Source of the DNA: Rhodopseudomonas rhenobacensis
GTDB lineage: Bacteria; Pseudomonadota; Alphaproteobacteria; Rhizobiales; Xanthobacteraceae
Reading direction: 5' to 3'
Assembly: GCF_014203125.1 (NCBI RefSeq)
Contig: NZ_JACHIH010000024.1
Span: 1-64,000, forward strand
Length of the DNA: 64,000 bases
How positions within the stretch are numbered: the stretch's first letter is position 1; the number at the start of each line of letters is the position of its first letter. The notes under the pieces are model-generated. The model ran no database searches. It had not been told where the DNA came from and saw only the letters and a list, made by a program, of their open reading frames with translations. Both the position numbers and the translations under genes were made by a program. This document shows positions 14,865-24,069 of this stretch, piece after piece.

Positions 14865-16196
14865 ATGGTCTCTGCAGCGGAACAACTTGCGGCCAATCTC
14901 AACTTCTCGGCGCTCGGTAAAGCCGAGGAGTTGAAGAAGCGCATCTGGTTTACCCTGGGTGCGCTCCTGGTCTATCGGCTGGGGACCTACATTCCGCTGC
15001 CGGGCATCGACCCGCACATCTGGGACCAGGTGTTCAAGTCGCAGGCCGGCGGCATCCTCGGCATGTTCAACATGTTCGCGGGCGGCGGCATCAATCGCAT
15101 GGCGATTTTTGCCCTCAACATCATGCCCTACATCTCCGCCTCGATCATCATTCAGCTCTTGACCACGGTGTCGCCGCAGCTCGAAGCGCTGAAGAAAGAG
15201 GGCGAGTCGGGCCGCAAGACCATCAACCAGTACACCCGCTATCTCACCGTGGTGCTCGCCGCGTTCCAGTCCTACGGCATCGCCGTCGGCCTGCAGGGCG
15301 CCGGCAACGTGGTCAGCGAGCCGGGCATGTTCTTTCTGGTGTCGACCGCGGTGACGCTGACCGGCGGCACCATGTTCTTGATGTGGCTCGGCGAGCAGAT
15401 CACCGCGCGCGGCATCGGCAACGGCATTTCGCTGATCATTCTCGCCGGCATCGTCGCCGAATTGCCTTCGGCGCTGGCCGGGATGCTGGAATTGGGCCGC
15501 CAGGGCGCGCTGTCCACCGGCATCATCCTGGTCGTGCTGGTGATGGCCGTCGTCGTCATCGCCTTCATCGTGTTCATGGAGCGGGCGCAGCGCCGGCTGT
15601 TGATCCAGTATCCGAAGCGCCAGGTCGGCAACAAGATGTTCGAGGGCCAGTCCTCGCATCTGCCCTTGAAGCTCAACACCGCGGGCGTGATCCCGCCGAT
15701 CTTCGCCTCGTCGCTGCTGCTGCTGCCCGCCACCGTGGCGAACTTCAACGCCGGCAGCGGGCCGGAATGGTTCCAGTGGATCGTCACCCAGTTCGGCCAC
15801 GGCCGGCCGCTGTTCCTGGTGTTCTATATCGGAATGATCGTGTTCTTCGCGTTCTTCTACACCGCGATCGTGTTCAACCCGACCGAGACCGCCGACAATC
15901 TGAAGAAGCACGGCGGCTTCATCCCCGGCATTCGCCCCGGCGAACGGACCGCGGAATACATCGATTTCGTGCTGTCGCGCATCACCGTGCTCGGCGCGGC
16001 CTACCTCGCGGTGGTCTGCCTCATTCCTGAGGTCCTGATCTCCTACGCCGCGGTGCCGTTCTACTTCGGCGGCACCTCGCTGCTGATCGTGGTCAGCGTC
16101 ACCATGGATACGGTCGCCCAGGTGCAGGGCTATCTGCTGGCGCATCAGTACGAAGGGTTGATCCGGAAGTCGAAACTAAGGGGCCGCCGCAAATGA
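14865..16196 (+). CDS. secY: protein translocase subunit SecY
   Basis: A 443-residue inner-membrane protein forming the protein-conducting channel with SecE and SecG. Ten hydrophobic segments are readable. The plug/TM2 region [19 protein letters not shown], the [19 protein letters not shown] cytoplasmic loop and the [12 protein letters not shown] loop are standard. The 144-nt upstream gap has no obvious hairpin. Its stop overlaps the adk start by four bases (ATGA), so adk is translationally coupled. Confidence 0.97.
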   Translation: MVSAAEQLAANLNFSALGKAEELKKRIWFTLGALLVYRLGTYIPLPGIDPHIWDQVFKSQAGGILGMFNMFAGGGINRMAIFALNIMPYISASIIIQLLTTVSPQLEALKKEGESGRKTINQYTRYLTVVLAAFQSYGIAVGLQGAGNVVSEPGMFFLVSTAVTLTGGTMFLMWLGEQITARGIGNGISLIILAGIVAELPSALAGMLELGRQGALSTGIILVVLVMAVVVIAFIVFMERAQRRLLIQYPKRQVGNKMFEGQSSHLPLKLNTAGVIPPIFASSLLLLPATVANFNAGSGPEWFQWIVTQFGHGRPLFLVFYIGMIVFFAFFYTAIVFNPTETADNLKKHGGFIPGIRPGERTAEYIDFVLSRITVLGAAYLAVVCLIPEVLISYAAVPFYFGGTSLLIVVSVTMDTVAQVQGYLLAHQYEGLIRKSKLRGRRK

Positions 16197-17200
16197 GACT
16201 GATCCTTCTCGGGCCGCCGGGGGCGGGCAAGGGAACGCAGGCACTTCGGCTGGTTCAGCGTCACGGCATCGTTCAACTCTCCACCGGCGACATGCTGCGC
16301 GCCGCGGTTAAGGCCGAGACCCCGATCGGGTTGAAGGCCAAGGACCTCATGGCGAGCGGGGCCCTGGTGCCCGACGAGGTCGTGGTCGGCATCATCTCGG
16401 ATCGGCTCGACGAGCCGGACGCCGCCAACGGCTTCATCCTCGACGGCTTTCCGCGCACCGTGCCGCAGGCCGAGGCGCTCGACGCGCTGCTCAAGGCCAA
16501 GCAGTTGAAACTCGACGCCGTGGTGGAATTGCGCGTCAACGAAGGCGCGCTGCTGGCGCGGGTCGAGACCCGCGTCGCCGAAATGCGGGCGAGGGGCGAG
16601 GAGCCGCGCGCCGACGACAACGCCGAGGCATTGGCGAAGCGTCTGGCCGCGTACCGCGCCCAGACCGAGCCGCTGGTCCACTACTACTCGGACAAGCGCA
16701 AGCTGTTGACCGTCGACGGCATGATGACCATCGAAGAGGTCACCAAGGAAATCGACCGGGTGCTGGAGGCGATTCGCAGCGCCGACGCCAAGAAGACGGT
16801 CGCCAAGGCGGCCGCGGCGAAGTCCGCGCGGCGGACCTCGAAGCCCGTCGGCAAGGCCTCGCGCAAGTCGGGCGAATCGGCGAAGAGCGCAAAGACCGCC
16901 AAGGCCGGCAAGACCGTTGCCAAGGCCGCGAAGTCCAAGACGACGTCGGCCAAGGCTGCCGCGACGTCCAAGGCGCCGAAGCCGGCCGCCAAGAACACCA
17001 CGAAGTCCGCCAAGACCGCTGCAAAGAGCAAGGCTGCGACGGCCAAGAAGCCGGCCGGCAAGGCGAAAAAGCCCGCCGCGAAGGCGAAAACGCCGGTTTC
17101 CAAGTCCAAGAAGCCGGCTGCTAAGGCGGCCAAGGTAGCGTCGCGCAAGACCGCCGGTAAAACGGCCAAAAAGGTCACGAAACGGCGAGCTAAGGGCTAG
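16193..17200 (+). CDS. adk: adenylate kinase with long Lys/Ala-rich C-terminal tail
   Basis: A 335-residue protein. Residues 1 to about 195 are a short-LID adenylate kinase (ATP + AMP to 2 ADP): P-loop GPPGAGKGT at 7-15, STGDMLR, and DGFPRT at 84-89; the LID lacks the zinc/beta-hairpin insertion. From about 197 to 335 the protein becomes a low-complexity stretch of Lys, Ala, Ser, Thr and Pro in [11 protein letters not shown]-like runs, very like the tail of histone H1 or bacterial HU-like nucleoid proteins. Ordinary short adenylate kinases end near residue 190. The tail is in frame with no stop between and is basic throughout. Role of the tail: inference only, perhaps nucleic-acid or ribosome binding. 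It overlaps secY by 4 nt. Confidence 0.93.
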   Translation: MRLILLGPPGAGKGTQALRLVQRHGIVQLSTGDMLRAAVKAETPIGLKAKDLMASGALVPDEVVVGIISDRLDEPDAANGFILDGFPRTVPQAEALDALLKAKQLKLDAVVELRVNEGALLARVETRVAEMRARGEEPRADDNAEALAKRLAAYRAQTEPLVHYYSDKRKLLTVDGMMTIEEVTKEIDRVLEAIRSADAKKTVAKAAAAKSARRTSKPVGKASRKSGESAKSAKTAKAGKTVAKAAKSKTTSAKAAATSKAPKPAAKNTTKSAKTAAKSKAATAKKPAGKAKKPAAKAKTPVSKSKKPAAKAAKVASRKTAGKTAKKVTKRRAKG

Positions 17201-17206
17201 ACGAGG

Positions 17207-17236
17207 TTGACGAAACCGAGTCGAGTCCGTTAATAA
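17207..17236 (+). promoter_or_regulatory. candidate internal promoter for rpsM-rpsK-rpoA-rplQ
   Basis: TTGACG at 17207-17212, then an 18-bp spacer and TAATAA at 17231-17236, in the 176-nt gap between adk and rpsM. It would allow separate expression of the alpha group. The hexamers are close to consensus; the activity is inferred. Confidence 0.45.
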
Positions 17237-17376
17237 GGCCCTATTCCGTCGGATTTTCGGACGATGCCGGGCCCCAAGAGAGCGAAGGGGAGGGTGTCGT
17301 GTTCGCCGTTGGCGAGCAACCGCCCGAGTTAGCGAAGAACAGCCGGTCCACATGGCCGGCGACAGGAGAGAAGTCT

Positions 17377-17745
17377 GTGGCCCGTATAGCCGGCGTGAAC
17401 ATTCCGACCAACAAGCGCGTCCTGATCGCGCTGCAGTACATCCATGGCATCGGCCAGAAGAACGCGGCCGACATCCTGGACAAGGTCAAGATCGCGGTTG
17501 ACAAGCGCGTCAACCAGCTGAGCGACCAGGAAGTTTTGCAGATCCGCGAAGTCATCGACCGCGACTACATGGTCGAGGGCGATCTTCGTCGCGAGACCGG
17601 CATGAACATCAAGCGGCTGATGGACCTCGGCTGCTATCGCGGCCTGCGGCATCGTCGCGGTCTGCCGGTGCGCGGTCAGCGCACCCATACCAACGCGCGC
17701 ACCCGCAAGGGTCCGGCGAAGTCGATCGCCGGCAAGAAGAAGTAA
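17377..17745 (+). CDS. rpsM: 30S ribosomal protein S13
   Basis: A 122-residue protein starting at GTG with [14 protein letters not shown], the family start; a longer frame upstream has no S13 similarity. An AGGAGAG ribosome-binding site lies a few bases before the GTG. S13 contacts the P-site tRNA and forms bridges B1a/B1b. The [20 protein letters not shown] motif and basic tail are normal. A heptamer-repeat palindrome follows. Confidence 0.97.
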   Translation: MARIAGVNIPTNKRVLIALQYIHGIGQKNAADILDKVKIAVDKRVNQLSDQEVLQIREVIDRDYMVEGDLRRETGMNIKRLMDLGCYRGLRHRRGLPVRGQRTHTNARTRKGPAKSIAGKKK

Positions 17746-17757
17746 TTTGCGCGATTA

Positions 17758-17819
17758 GCGAATGGCGAATGGCGAATAGGGGCTTGCCTCTATTCGCTAT
17801 TCGCTACTCGCCATTCGCT
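17758..17819. repeat. palindromic GCGAATA-type heptamer repeat element (copy 2)
   Basis: Left arm GCGAATGGCGAATGGCGAATAG (17758-17779, about three heptamers). The right arm (about 17790-17819) carries the complementary TATTCGC/CATTCGC heptamers. The stem pairs over at least 15 bp with one mismatch. It lies between rpsM and rpsK. Confidence 0.85.
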
Positions 17820-17875
17820 TTTTCGGTGTAGCCGCTGGCACTACGGCGGCGTTGAGATCTGTAGAAAGGTAGAGA

Positions 17876-18265
17876 ATGGCCAAGGAAGCCACCCGCGTTC
17901 GCCGTCGTGAACGCAAGAACATCGCGTCCGGCATCGCGCACGTGAATTCGTCGTTCAACAACACCACCATCACCATCACCGACGCGCAGGGCAACACCAT
18001 TGCCTGGTCGTCGGCCGGCACGATGGGCTTCAAGGGTTCGCGCAAGTCGACCCCCTATGCCGCGCAGGTTGCGGCTGAAGACGTCTCCAAGAAGGCGCAG
18101 GAACACGGCATGCGCACGCTGGAAGTCGAAGTCGCGGGTCCGGGTTCGGGTCGTGAATCGGCGCTGCGCGCGTTGCAGGCCGCGGGCTTCACCGTCACCT
18201 CGATCCGCGACGTGACCACGATCCCGCACAATGGTTGCCGCCCGCGCAAGCGTCGGCGGGTCTGA
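17876..18265 (+). CDS. rpsK: 30S ribosomal protein S11
   Basis: A 129-residue protein starting [17 protein letters not shown]11 forms part of the platform near the mRNA exit. The [18 protein letters not shown] and [14 protein letters not shown] signatures and the [14 protein letters not shown] tail are standard. It follows the second palindrome and precedes rpoA by 95 nt. Confidence 0.98.
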   Translation: MAKEATRVRRRERKNIASGIAHVNSSFNNTTITITDAQGNTIAWSSAGTMGFKGSRKSTPYAAQVAAEDVSKKAQEHGMRTLEVEVAGPGSGRESALRALQAAGFTVTSIRDVTTIPHNGCRPRKRRRV

Positions 18266-18360
18266 TATTTCAACCGCTGGCGGCCCGGCCGCCGGCGTTT
18301 CGTTTTGATGATATCGCGCGGACTGCTCCGCGATCTCCAACGCCAGAGATTTTCATTGGC

Positions 18361-19392
18361 ATGGGTGAAACAGTGACGATCCAGAAAAATTGGCAAGAAC
18401 TGATTCGGCCGAACAAGCTCGTGGTCACGCCGGGCTCCGACCCGACGCGGTTTGCGACGCTGGTGGCCGAACCGCTCGAGCGCGGCTTCGGTCAGACGCT
18501 CGGCAACGCGCTGCGGCGCGTGCTGCTGTCATCGCTGCAGGGTGCCGCGGTGCAGTCGGTTCACATCGACGGCGTGCTGCACGAGTTTTCCTCGATCGCC
18601 GGCGTGCGTGAAGACGTCACCGACATCGTGCTGAACATCAAGGACATCTCGATCAAGATGCAGGGCGAAGGCCCGAAGCGCATGGTCGTGAAGAAGCAGG
18701 GTCCCGGCACCGTCACCGCCGGCGACATCCAGACCGTCGGCGACGTCGTGGTGCTGAACCCCGACCTGCAGATCTGCACGCTGGACGAGGGCGCCGAGAT
18801 CCGCATGGAATTCACCGTGTCGGGCGGCAAGGGTTACGTCGCCGCCGAGCGCAACCGTCCCGAGGACGCGCCGATCGGCCTGATCCCGGTCGACAGCCTG
18901 TTCTCCCCGGTGCGCAAGGTCTCCTACAAGGTCGAGAACACCCGCGAGGGCCAGATCCTCGACTACGACAAGCTGACCATGACGATCGAGACCAACGGCG
19001 CGATCTCGCCGGACGACGCGGTGGCCTATGCCGCCCGCATCCTGCAGGATCAGCTCAACGTGTTCGTCAACTTCGAAGAGCCGCGCAAGGAAGTCACCCA
19101 GGAGATCATCCCGGATCTGGCGTTCAACCCGGCGTTCCTCAAGAAGGTCGACGAGTTGGAGTTGTCGGTGCGTTCGGCGAACTGCCTGAAGAACGACAAC
19201 ATCGTCTATATCGGCGACCTGGTGCAGAAGTCGGAAGCGGAAATGCTGCGCACCCCGAACTTCGGCCGCAAGTCGCTCAACGAGATCAAGGAAGTGCTGG
19301 CCCAGATGGGGCTGCATCTCGGCATGGAAGTGCCGGGCTGGCCGCCGGAAAACATCGACGAACTGGCCAAGCGCTTCGAGGATCACTACTAA
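18361..19392 (+). CDS. rpoA: RNA polymerase alpha subunit
   Basis: A 343-residue protein starting [17 protein letters not shown]; a GTG at 18373 would remove four residues. The N-terminal domain (about 1-235), with [13 protein letters not shown], drives dimerisation and assembly of the core enzyme. After a linker, the C-terminal domain (about 260-320), with [10 protein letters not shown] and [16 protein letters not shown], contacts UP elements and activators. Length is usual for alphaproteobacteria. The third heptamer-repeat palindrome begins directly at its stop codon. Confidence 0.97.
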   Translation: MGETVTIQKNWQELIRPNKLVVTPGSDPTRFATLVAEPLERGFGQTLGNALRRVLLSSLQGAAVQSVHIDGVLHEFSSIAGVREDVTDIVLNIKDISIKMQGEGPKRMVVKKQGPGTVTAGDIQTVGDVVVLNPDLQICTLDEGAEIRMEFTVSGGKGYVAAERNRPEDAPIGLIPVDSLFSPVRKVSYKVENTREGQILDYDKLTMTIETNGAISPDDAVAYAARILQDQLNVFVNFEEPRKEVTQEIIPDLAFNPAFLKKVDELELSVRSANCLKNDNIVYIGDLVQKSEAEMLRTPNFGRKSLNEIKEVLAQMGLHLGMEVPGWPPENIDELAKRFEDHY

Positions 19393-19458
19393 GCGAATAG
19401 GGAGTAGCGAATAGCGAATAGATTCGTACTACTCGCCATTCGCTATTCGCCATTCGCT
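19393..19458. repeat. palindromic GCGAATA-type heptamer repeat element (copy 3)
   Basis: The left arm 19393-19421 is made of GCGAATA/GGGAGTA heptamers; the right arm 19427-19458 of the complementary TACTCGC/CATTCGC/TATTCGC units. It starts the base after the rpoA stop codon and fills much of the rpoA-rplQ gap, like copies 1 and 2 in the other gaps. Confidence 0.85.
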
Positions 19459-19540
19459 GACTTGGGCGAACGCAGGCAGCCCACCTGAGCAAAAAGTCCG
19501 ACGAACCGTCGCGACAGTTTGAAATTTTGAGGAATAGACA

Positions 19541-19948
19541 ATGCGTCACGGCAAGGTTCATCGGAAGCTCAACCGCACCGCCGAGCATCGCAAGGCGATG
19601 TTCGCCAACATGTGCGCGTCGCTGATCAAGCACGAGCAGATCGTCACCACGCTGCCGAAGGCCAAGGAGCTCCGCCCGATCGTGGAGAAGCTGGTCACGC
19701 TCGGCAAGAAGGGCGGTCTCGCGCTGCGCCGCCAGGCGATCAGCGAGATGAAGGATCAGGATCAGGTCCGCAAGTTGTTCGACGTGCTGGCCAAGCGCTA
19801 CGCCGACCGCCAGGGCGGCTACACCCGCATCATCAAGGCCGGCTTCCGCTACGGCGACAACGCGCCGATGGCGGTGATCGAATTCGTCGACCGCGACGAG
19901 AACGCCAAGGGCCTCGACTCCGGCCAGGCCGACGACAAGGCCGCGTAA
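19541..19948 (+). CDS. rplQ: 50S ribosomal protein L17
   Basis: A 135-residue protein starting [17 protein letters not shown], the family start. L17 lies near the tunnel exit. The [20 protein letters not shown] motif and the [19 protein letters not shown] signature are present; the C-terminus is a short charged tail. It is the last gene of the ribosomal block and is followed by an intrinsic terminator. Confidence 0.98.
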   Translation: MRHGKVHRKLNRTAEHRKAMFANMCASLIKHEQIVTTLPKAKELRPIVEKLVTLGKKGGLALRRQAISEMKDQDQVRKLFDVLAKRYADRQGGYTRIIKAGFRYGDNAPMAVIEFVDRDENAKGLDSGQADDKAA

Positions 19949-19974
19949 GCGATCCTTCGTTCGATTTTGAAAGA

Positions 19975-19999
19975 GCGGCGCCCGGTGCGCCGCTTTTTT
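19975..19999 (+). terminator. intrinsic terminator of the ribosomal block
   Basis: Perfect 7-bp stem GCGGCGC / GCGCCGC (19975-19981 and 19987-19993) with a 5-nt loop, followed immediately by six T residues. It lies 26 nt after the rplQ stop. Confidence 0.9.
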
Positions 20000-20088
20000 A
20001 TTGGGCGCAGGCCGCGCTATTGTTTTCCTGCGATTGCAGGTGCACGCCGCACACCCGATATCTCCGGCATCAACCACGGAGATAGCAG

Positions 20089-20883
20089 ATGAAGATCGAT
20101 CTTTCCGGCAAGACCGCGCTGGTCACGGGCTCCACCGCCGGCATCGGCCACGCCATCGCCAAGGGCCTCGCCGCGGCCGGCGCCAATGTGGTGGTCAACG
20201 GCCGCAGCCAGGCCAAGGTCGACGCCGCGGTCGCGGCGATCGGCAAGCTCGCCGCCGGCGGCAAGATCATCGGGGTGGCCGCCGACGTCTCCACCGCGGA
20301 CGGCTGCGACGCGCTGGTCACCGCCTATCCGGACGTCGACATCCTGATCAACAATGCCGGCATCTTCGAGCCGAAGGGTTTCTTCGACATTCCCGACGAA
20401 GACTGGGTGCGGTTCTTCGACGTCAACGTGATGAGCGGGATCCGGCTGTCGCGCGCCTATATGCCGGCGATGCTGAGCCGCAACTGGGGCCGCATCGTCT
20501 TCATCGCTTCGGAATCCGCGATCATGATTCCGAAGGAGATGATCCACTACGGCATGACCAAGACCGCGCAGCTGTCGGTGTCGCGCGGGCTCGCCGAGAT
20601 GACCCGCGGCACCGCGGTCACCGTCAACGCGGTAATGCCGGGGCCGACGATGTCGGAGGGCGTGCAGACCTTCGTCGCCGATCTCGCCAAGCAGAACGGC
20701 CAATCCGAGGCGGACGCCGCGGCAAACTTCGTCAAACAGCACCGCCCAGGCTCGCTGATCCAGCGCTTCGCCAGCGTCGAGGAGGTCGCCAACATGGTGG
20801 TCTATGTCAGCTCGAAAGAAGCCTCCGCCACCAACGGCGCGGCGCTGCGCGTCGAGGGCGGGCTGATCCAGACGATTGCGTAG
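20089..20883 (+). CDS. SDR-family NAD(P)-dependent oxidoreductase
   Basis: A 264-residue classical short-chain dehydrogenase/reductase. The Rossmann dinucleotide site TGSTAGIG is at residues 14-21, NNAG follows near 87-90, and the active site has Ser in FIASESAIM and the YGMTK Tyr/Lys pair. TGRSQAK-like residues after strand 2 (NGRSQAK) suggest NADP. The C-terminal GGLIQTIA is typical. The substrate cannot be told from sequence. It stands alone, with its own GGAG-type ribosome-binding site, between the ribosomal terminator and a palindromic repeat. Confidence 0.9.
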   Translation: MKIDLSGKTALVTGSTAGIGHAIAKGLAAAGANVVVNGRSQAKVDAAVAAIGKLAAGGKIIGVAADVSTADGCDALVTAYPDVDILINNAGIFEPKGFFDIPDEDWVRFFDVNVMSGIRLSRAYMPAMLSRNWGRIVFIASESAIMIPKEMIHYGMTKTAQLSVSRGLAEMTRGTAVTVNAVMPGPTMSEGVQTFVADLAKQNGQSEADAAANFVKQHRPGSLIQRFASVEEVANMVVYVSSKEASATNGAALRVEGGLIQTIA

Positions 20884-20888
20884 CAAGG

Positions 20889-21019
20889 GCCGTCATTCCG
20901 GGGCGCGAGGCCGCAGGCCGAGCGAACCCGGAATCTTGCAGCGCGACGCAGCGCTGCTGCTGACCGCGAGTTTCCGGGTTCGCTCGCAGCTGTCGCTGCT
21001 CGCGCCCCGGAATGACGGC
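20889..21019. repeat. 131-bp element with perfect 21-bp terminal inverted repeats
   Basis: The left end 20889-20909 (GCCGTCATTCCGGGGCGCG...) is an exact reverse complement of 20999-21019. Inside, a second pair of arms (CGAGCGAACCCGG near 20917-20930 and CCGGGTTCGCTCG near 20974-20987) makes a nested cruciform. It fills the gap between two converging genes. A related, diverged element lies at 26403-26525. No coding capacity. This type of ATTCCGGGGCGC palindrome is dispersed in Bradyrhizobium-group genomes as I know them. Confidence 0.85.
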
Positions 21020-21040
21020 GGTGTTCGTGTCGACTCCGAA

Positions 21041-22054
21041 CTACCACCCCTCGAGCACGATCTTGCCGACCGAGCTGCCGGATTCGATCTGCGCGTGCGC
21101 CTTTTTCAGATTGGCGGCGTTGATCGGGCCGAAAGAGCGGTCCAGCGTGGTGCGCAGCACGCCCTTGTCGATCAGGTCGGCGACGTCGTTCAACAGATCA
21201 TGCTGCGCGATCATGTCGGCGGTCTGATAGGTCGAGCGGGCGAACATCGCCTCCCAATTTAGCGACGCCGATTTGGCCTTCAGCGGCATGGCGTCGAGCG
21301 TCGCCGGATCGTCGATCAGCGCGATCTTGCCCTGCGGCGCCAGGATCTCGATCAGCGCGGCGAAGTGCTGCTCGGTGCCGGTGAGGCTGGCGATCAGCGA
21401 AACCGGCGGCAGCTTCAACGCGGCGATCTGCGCCGGCAGCGGCTTGGAATGATCGACCACATGATGCGCGCCGAGCTCCAGGCACCATTTGGTGGTCTGC
21501 GGCCGCGACGCGGTCGCCACCACGGTGAGGCCGGTCAGCCGTCGCGCCAGCTGGATCAGGATCGAGCCGACGCCGCCGGCGCCGCCGACGATCAGCAGCG
21601 TGCGCGGATCGAAGCTTTTGCCGGGCGCCACGCCGAGCCGCTCGAACAGCAGCTCCCAGGCGGTGATCGAAGTCAGCGGCAAGGCCGCGGCCTGCGCGAA
21701 CGACAGCGACTTCGGCTTGTGGCCCACGATGCGCTCGTCGACCAGATGGAATTCCGAATTGGTGCCGGGCCGCACGATCGAGCCGGCGTACCACACCTCG
21801 TCGCCGGGCTTGAACAGAGTGACCTCCGGGCCGACCGCGTCGACCACGCCGGCGGCGTCATAGCCGAGGATCTTGTGCTCGCCGGCCGGGGGTGCTGCGC
21901 GCTTGCGCACCTTGGTGTCGACCGGATTGACCGACACCGCGCGCACCGCGACCCGCAGGTCGCGTCCGGTCGGGGCGGGGTTCGGGATCTCGACGTCGAG
22001 CAGGGCGTCGCTGTGGTCGATGGGGAGGGATTGTGTGTAGCCGACGGCTTTCAT
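21041..22054 (-). CDS. zinc-binding-type alcohol dehydrogenase / quinone oxidoreductase
   Basis: A 337-residue medium-chain reductase of the quinone-oxidoreductase group. The N-terminal GroES-like domain has SVNPVDTKVRKR and GYDAAGVVDAVG; the nucleotide site reads VGGAGGVGSI. Zinc-binding cysteines are absent, as expected for the NADPH:quinone type. The start MKAVGYTQSLP is chosen over an ATG four codons upstream. It is divergent from an HxlR regulator with an inverted repeat between, which suggests control by that regulator, perhaps in response to quinone or aldehyde stress (inference). Confidence 0.88.
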   Translation of the reverse strand: MKAVGYTQSLPIDHSDALLDVEIPNPAPTGRDLRVAVRAVSVNPVDTKVRKRAAPPAGEHKILGYDAAGVVDAVGPEVTLFKPGDEVWYAGSIVRPGTNSEFHLVDERIVGHKPKSLSFAQAAALPLTSITAWELLFERLGVAPGKSFDPRTLLIVGGAGGVGSILIQLARRLTGLTVVATASRPQTTKWCLELGAHHVVDHSKPLPAQIAALKLPPVSLIASLTGTEQHFAALIEILAPQGKIALIDDPATLDAMPLKAKSASLNWEAMFARSTYQTADMIAQHDLLNDVADLIDKGVLRTTLDRSFGPINAANLKKAHAQIESGSSVGKIVLEGW

Positions 22055-22115
22055 CGAACGCTCCATATGCTGCGGCCGGCAACTTGTCCGTAAGCTCCCC
22101 TGTTTGCAAGTACTG

Positions 22116-22144
22116 TCCGATCGGGGATATAGTCACCGATCGGA
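22116..22144. promoter_or_regulatory. inverted-repeat operator between HxlR regulator and oxidoreductase
   Basis: TCCGATCGG at 22116-22124 and its exact reverse complement CCGATCGGA at 22136-22144, separated by 11 bp, so the half-site centres are 20 bp apart (about two helical turns). It lies 20 bp before the regulator ATG and 62 bp from the divergent gene's start. It is the likely binding site of the HxlR-type protein; that assignment is inference. Confidence 0.65.
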
Positions 22145-22163
22145 TACTATTGGACCAAACGGC

Positions 22164-22568
22164 ATGAAACGGCGCGATTTCAATTGCGGCCCCGGCTGCC
22201 CGGTCGAGGTCACGCTCGACCTGATCGACGGCAAATGGAAGGGCGTGATCCTGTATCATCTGCAAGAGGGCCGGCTGCGGTTCGGCGAATTGCGCAAGAA
22301 GATGCCGGGCATCACCCAGCGGATGCTGACCAAGCAGTTGCGGGCGCTGGAGGACGATGGCCTGATCACCCGCCAAGTGTTCGCCGAGGTGCCGCCGCGG
22401 GTGGAATATGCGCTATCGGAGACCGGGCTGCGGCTGCGGCCGGTGATCGACGCGTTGAAACGCTGGGGCGAGGACCACCAGGCCCGGCAACTTGCCGCGG
22501 CGCCCCGCGTTGGGGACGACGCCGAAAGCGCGCCGGCCGCGCCGGCCGCGCCGGACCGCGGGCTGTGA
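22164..22568 (+). CDS. HxlR-family winged-helix transcriptional regulator
   Basis: A 134-residue protein starting MKRRDFNCGPGCPVEVTL. The HxlR signature is clear: a CPVE-type N-terminus with Cys residues, DLIDGKWKGVILYHL, RFGELRKKMPGITQRMLTKQLR as the winged helix, and YALSETG. The two Cys residues near the N-terminus (CGPGC) could sense electrophiles or oxidants, as in YodB/QorR (inference). The C-terminal 25 residues are Ala/Pro-rich. A strong inverted repeat just upstream is its likely operator. Confidence 0.92.
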   Translation: MKRRDFNCGPGCPVEVTLDLIDGKWKGVILYHLQEGRLRFGELRKKMPGITQRMLTKQLRALEDDGLITRQVFAEVPPRVEYALSETGLRLRPVIDALKRWGEDHQARQLAAAPRVGDDAESAPAAPAAPDRGL

Positions 22569-22641
22569 GCGGCGCGCAGCGCTCGCTTCTCTTGCGCCAC
22601 CGGGGCGCCTATATCTCAGCGCTCAACAGCGGGATTCTCTC

Positions 22642-24045
22642 ATGATGTCGACACGTGCGCTCACCGCCCTGGTGCTGGCCTTCGTTCTTTCCGTTCCGGC
22701 GCAGGCGCAGCCGCAGGAGCGCCGGGTGCCGTCCTCGCCCGCCGAGTTGAAGCTCAGCTACGCGCCGATCGTGCAGCGGGTGCAGCCGGCCGTGGTCAAC
22801 GTCTACGCCGCAAAGATCGTCCAGAACCGCAATCCGCTGCTGGAAGACCCGATCTTCCGCCGTTTCTTCGGCGTGCCGGGCCAGCAGCCGGAGCAGATGC
22901 AGCGCTCGCTCGGTTCGGGCGTGATGGTCGATCCGTCCGGCCTCGTCGTCACCAACAACCACGTCATCGAGGGCGCCGACCAGGTCAAGATCTCGCTGTC
23001 CGACAAGCGCGAATTCGAGGCCGAGATCGTGCTGAAGGACAGCCGCACCGATCTGGCGGTGCTGCGATTGAAAGACGTCGCCGGCGAGAAATTCCCGACG
23101 CTGGATTTCTCCAATTCCGACGAGCTCTTGGTCGGCGACGTGGTGCTGGCGATCGGCAATCCGTTCGGCGTCGGCCAGACCGTCACCCACGGCATCATCT
23201 CGGCGCTGGCACGCACCCAGGTCGGCATCACCGACTACCAATTCTTCATCCAGACTGACGCGGCGATCAACCCCGGCAATTCCGGCGGCGCGCTGGTCGA
23301 CGTCAACGGCCGGCTGGTCGGCATCAACACCGCGATCTTCTCGCGCTCCGGCGGCTCGCAGGGCATCGGCTTTGCGATTCCTGCCAACATGGTGCGGGTG
23401 GTGGTCGGCTCGGCAAAGAGCGGCGGCAAGGAGGTCAAGCGGCCGTGGCTCGGCGCGCGGCTGCAGGCGGTGACGCCGGAGATCGCCGAGACGCTCGGCT
23501 TGAAACTGCCGAGCGGCGCGCTGGTGGCGAGCGTCACCGCGGGCAGCCCCTCGGCCCGCGCCGGCTTGAAACTCTCCGACCTGATCGTCGCGATCGACGG
23601 CTTCACCGTCGATGATCCCAACGCCTTCGATTATCGCTTCGCCACGCGCCCGTTGGGCAGCACCGCGCAGGTCGACGTGCAGCGCGGCGGCAAGCTGGTG
23701 AAGCTCGCGATCCCGCTGGAGACCGCGCCGGACACCGGCCGCGACGAGATCGTGGTGCGGTCGCGCTCGCCGTTCCAGGGCGCCAAGGTCGCCAACATCT
23801 CGCCGGCCTTGGCCGACGAATTGCGGCTCGATCCCAGCATCGAGGGCGTGGTGGTGATCGATCTCGCCGACGACGCGCCGGCCGCCGGCGTCGGCTTCCA
23901 GAAGGGCGACATCATCATCGCGGTCAACAACAAGAAGATCTCGCGCACCAGCGAGCTGGAGCGGATCGCCAGCGAACCGTCGCGGCTGTGGCGCATCACC
24001 GTGGTGCGCGGCGGCCAGCAGATCAACGTCACGCTCGGCGGATGA
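22642..24045 (+). CDS. DegP/DegQ-type periplasmic serine protease
   Basis: A 467-residue trypsin-like protease starting MMSTRALTALV with a signal peptide cut near AQAQ (residue 22-24). The catalytic triad is His107 (TNNHVIEG), Asp137 (SRTDLAVLRL) and Ser214 (NPGNSGGALV). Two PDZ domains follow (about 270-345 and 375-460), the layout of the HtrA family that degrades or refolds damaged envelope proteins. Frames extending upstream into the HxlR gene are rejected. A hairpin repeat element follows its stop and rarA lies beyond. Confidence 0.93.
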   Translation: MMSTRALTALVLAFVLSVPAQAQPQERRVPSSPAELKLSYAPIVQRVQPAVVNVYAAKIVQNRNPLLEDPIFRRFFGVPGQQPEQMQRSLGSGVMVDPSGLVVTNNHVIEGADQVKISLSDKREFEAEIVLKDSRTDLAVLRLKDVAGEKFPTLDFSNSDELLVGDVVLAIGNPFGVGQTVTHGIISALARTQVGITDYQFFIQTDAAINPGNSGGALVDVNGRLVGINTAIFSRSGGSQGIGFAIPANMVRVVVGSAKSGGKEVKRPWLGARLQAVTPEIAETLGLKLPSGALVASVTAGSPSARAGLKLSDLIVAIDGFTVDDPNAFDYRFATRPLGSTAQVDVQRGGKLVKLAIPLETAPDTGRDEIVVRSRSPFQGAKVANISPALADELRLDPSIEGVVVIDLADDAPAAGVGFQKGDIIIAVNNKKISRTSELERIASEPSRLWRITVVRGGQQINVTLGG

Positions 24046-24069
24046 GGCGCGCAACACAGCTCTGCTTCA

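Noticed and set aside
13260-16145. 961-residue minus-strand frame opposite rpsE-secY
   Set aside because: Same kind of antisense shadow; the genes on the plus strand are certain.
20889-21019. Insertion sequence
   Set aside because: It has inverted ends but only 131 bp and no transposase; at most a non-autonomous element.
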